A stretch of DNA of 64,000 nucleotides, from assembly GCA_020631735.1 (NCBI GenBank), contig CM036221.1:11637381-11701380 (forward strand), in the 5' to 3' direction. Below are positions 63,203 through 64,000 of this stretch, piece by piece; the first letter of the stretch is position 1; each line of letters starts with the position of its first letter. Both the position numbers and the translations under genes were made by a program. The stretch is from Saccharum officinarum (taxonomy: Eukaryota; Streptophyta; Magnoliopsida; Poales; Poaceae). The notes beneath the pieces are model-generated. The model had not been told where the DNA came from. It did not search any database and saw only the letters and a list, made by a program, of their open reading frames with translations.

Positions 63203-64000
63203 CACTACAAGAAACTTGATAATCCGTGACGATTTCTCGGTGACAAATTTACAAACCGTCACTAACAGACGTAATCCATGACGATATTCATTTTTCGTCA
63301 TGGATGAGCCCACTGGATATTCCCAGCCCGCTAACTCGTGTCAATTTTATCAGGATCGTCACAGTGTATGATTTTGAATTCGTCATACTCTAGTTAGCCC
63401 AAAATAGTAGTCCTGCTATCAATATTTAGTGCAAAGAAAAATAGAAAATGTGATTGCAAAAAGTACCAAACCCAAAAGACAATTTGTTAAATTATCTGAA
63501 CATAATAATTTTGTTACTTTGTTACATGTATATATTTTTTGCGATAACTTTGTTACATGTATATGATGCATATATGGCAAAACTTAAAATATTCTCCATA
63601 TAGTGCGGATGGGGAAAAAATTGCACCTAAGCGGGATTTGAACACAAGATTTGCAAGAAAGTAGCAACATGTCTTACCATTCGAGCTACTTAATGTGCAC
63701 TTAAGTCTTTTTATTTATTTACTGGCCCAGCATCACAGTAGGCTTGGCTCATTCACTCGAGTTGTCCAGCATCTGCGGTCTTGCCCACGCCATGGCCCAA
63801 CACTGGAGTATTGGGTATTACGGGGCCATAAGATTGGTGTTGCAAAGTAGTCCCTATCATTCAGAAACTAGTATCTTATCTGTAAATTTTTTCGTGGTGT
63901 TTCTCTAAATCTAGGATTAGGATATAGATGTGTGCAAGTTGATATTAGATGCCTTATCCCTCAAATGAATTAGATTACTACTTTCTATTAATCTGCTGTC
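63203..64000. mobile_element. CACTA element, left half (copy 2, cut by window end)
   Basis: Left terminus CACTACAAGAAACTTGATAA at 63203. It follows the copy 1 element base for base except for a few substitutions. Its right end is outside the window. Confidence 0.8.

Larger units (their letters stand above)
44495..64000 (+). repeat. Tandem segmental duplication, copy 2 (cut by the window end)
   Basis: Begins TTGTCAGAGTAATACAAAC directly after the CACTA right end of copy 1 and follows copy 1 to the last base (64000 corresponds to about 43683). Roughly 0.8 kb of the unit lies beyond the window. Confidence 0.97.

Overview
The window is nuclear DNA of a grass, most likely a panicoid of the Sorghum/Saccharum/Miscanthus/Zea group. 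Genes have spliced GT..AG introns, the one housekeeping gene has a very GC-rich first exon, and the intergenic DNA is packed with grass-type Stowaway and Tourist MITEs, hAT, CACTA, Helitron and LINE remnants. There are no bacterial or organellar features.

Region 1 (1-9.1 kb) holds the only full-length housekeeping gene: a minus-strand, eight-exon P-type IIA calcium ATPase of the plant ECA (endoplasmic reticulum) class, with ATG at 8164, stop at 3376 and 1055 codons. A decayed piece of a second ECA last exon lies downstream at about 587-723. MULE-like repeat DNA lies on both sides, in opposite orientation (1-545 and about 12.84-13.81 kb).

Region 2 (9.1-22.2 kb) has no supportable gene. It is a MITE field: seven Stowaway-type elements, most with TA target duplications, and about nine Tourist/Harbinger-type elements, five of them from one family between 16.77 and 18.86 kb.

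Region 3 (22.2 kb to the end) is a tandem segmental duplication with a unit of about 22.3 kb. Copy 1 is 22198-44494; copy 2 starts at 44495 and is cut by the window edge. Each copy carries an intact two-exon Bet v 1/PR-10 (norcoclaurine synthase-like) gene on the minus strand, and the two encode the same 162-residue protein. Each also carries a broken 5' piece of a G-type (B-lectin) S-domain receptor kinase, LINE remnants, and a non-autonomous CACTA element at its right end. The internal junction falls inside the CACTA right terminal repeat. Within each unit an older duplication (segments A and B, about 3.5 kb each) is visible; it postdates a LINE insertion whose 15-bp target duplication is still readable.

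The two copies act as a natural empty-site experiment. Copy 1 alone has a 1986-bp Helitron carrying a phospholipase D-like fragment and a 335-bp Harbinger MITE; copy 2 alone has a 175-bp hAT MITE. Two further places differ by substitution or deletion rather than simple insertion. Nothing suggests that the genes form a pathway; the interest is in how the locus was built. The duplication could also be two haplotypes placed end to end by an assembler, and this is addressed in the findings.
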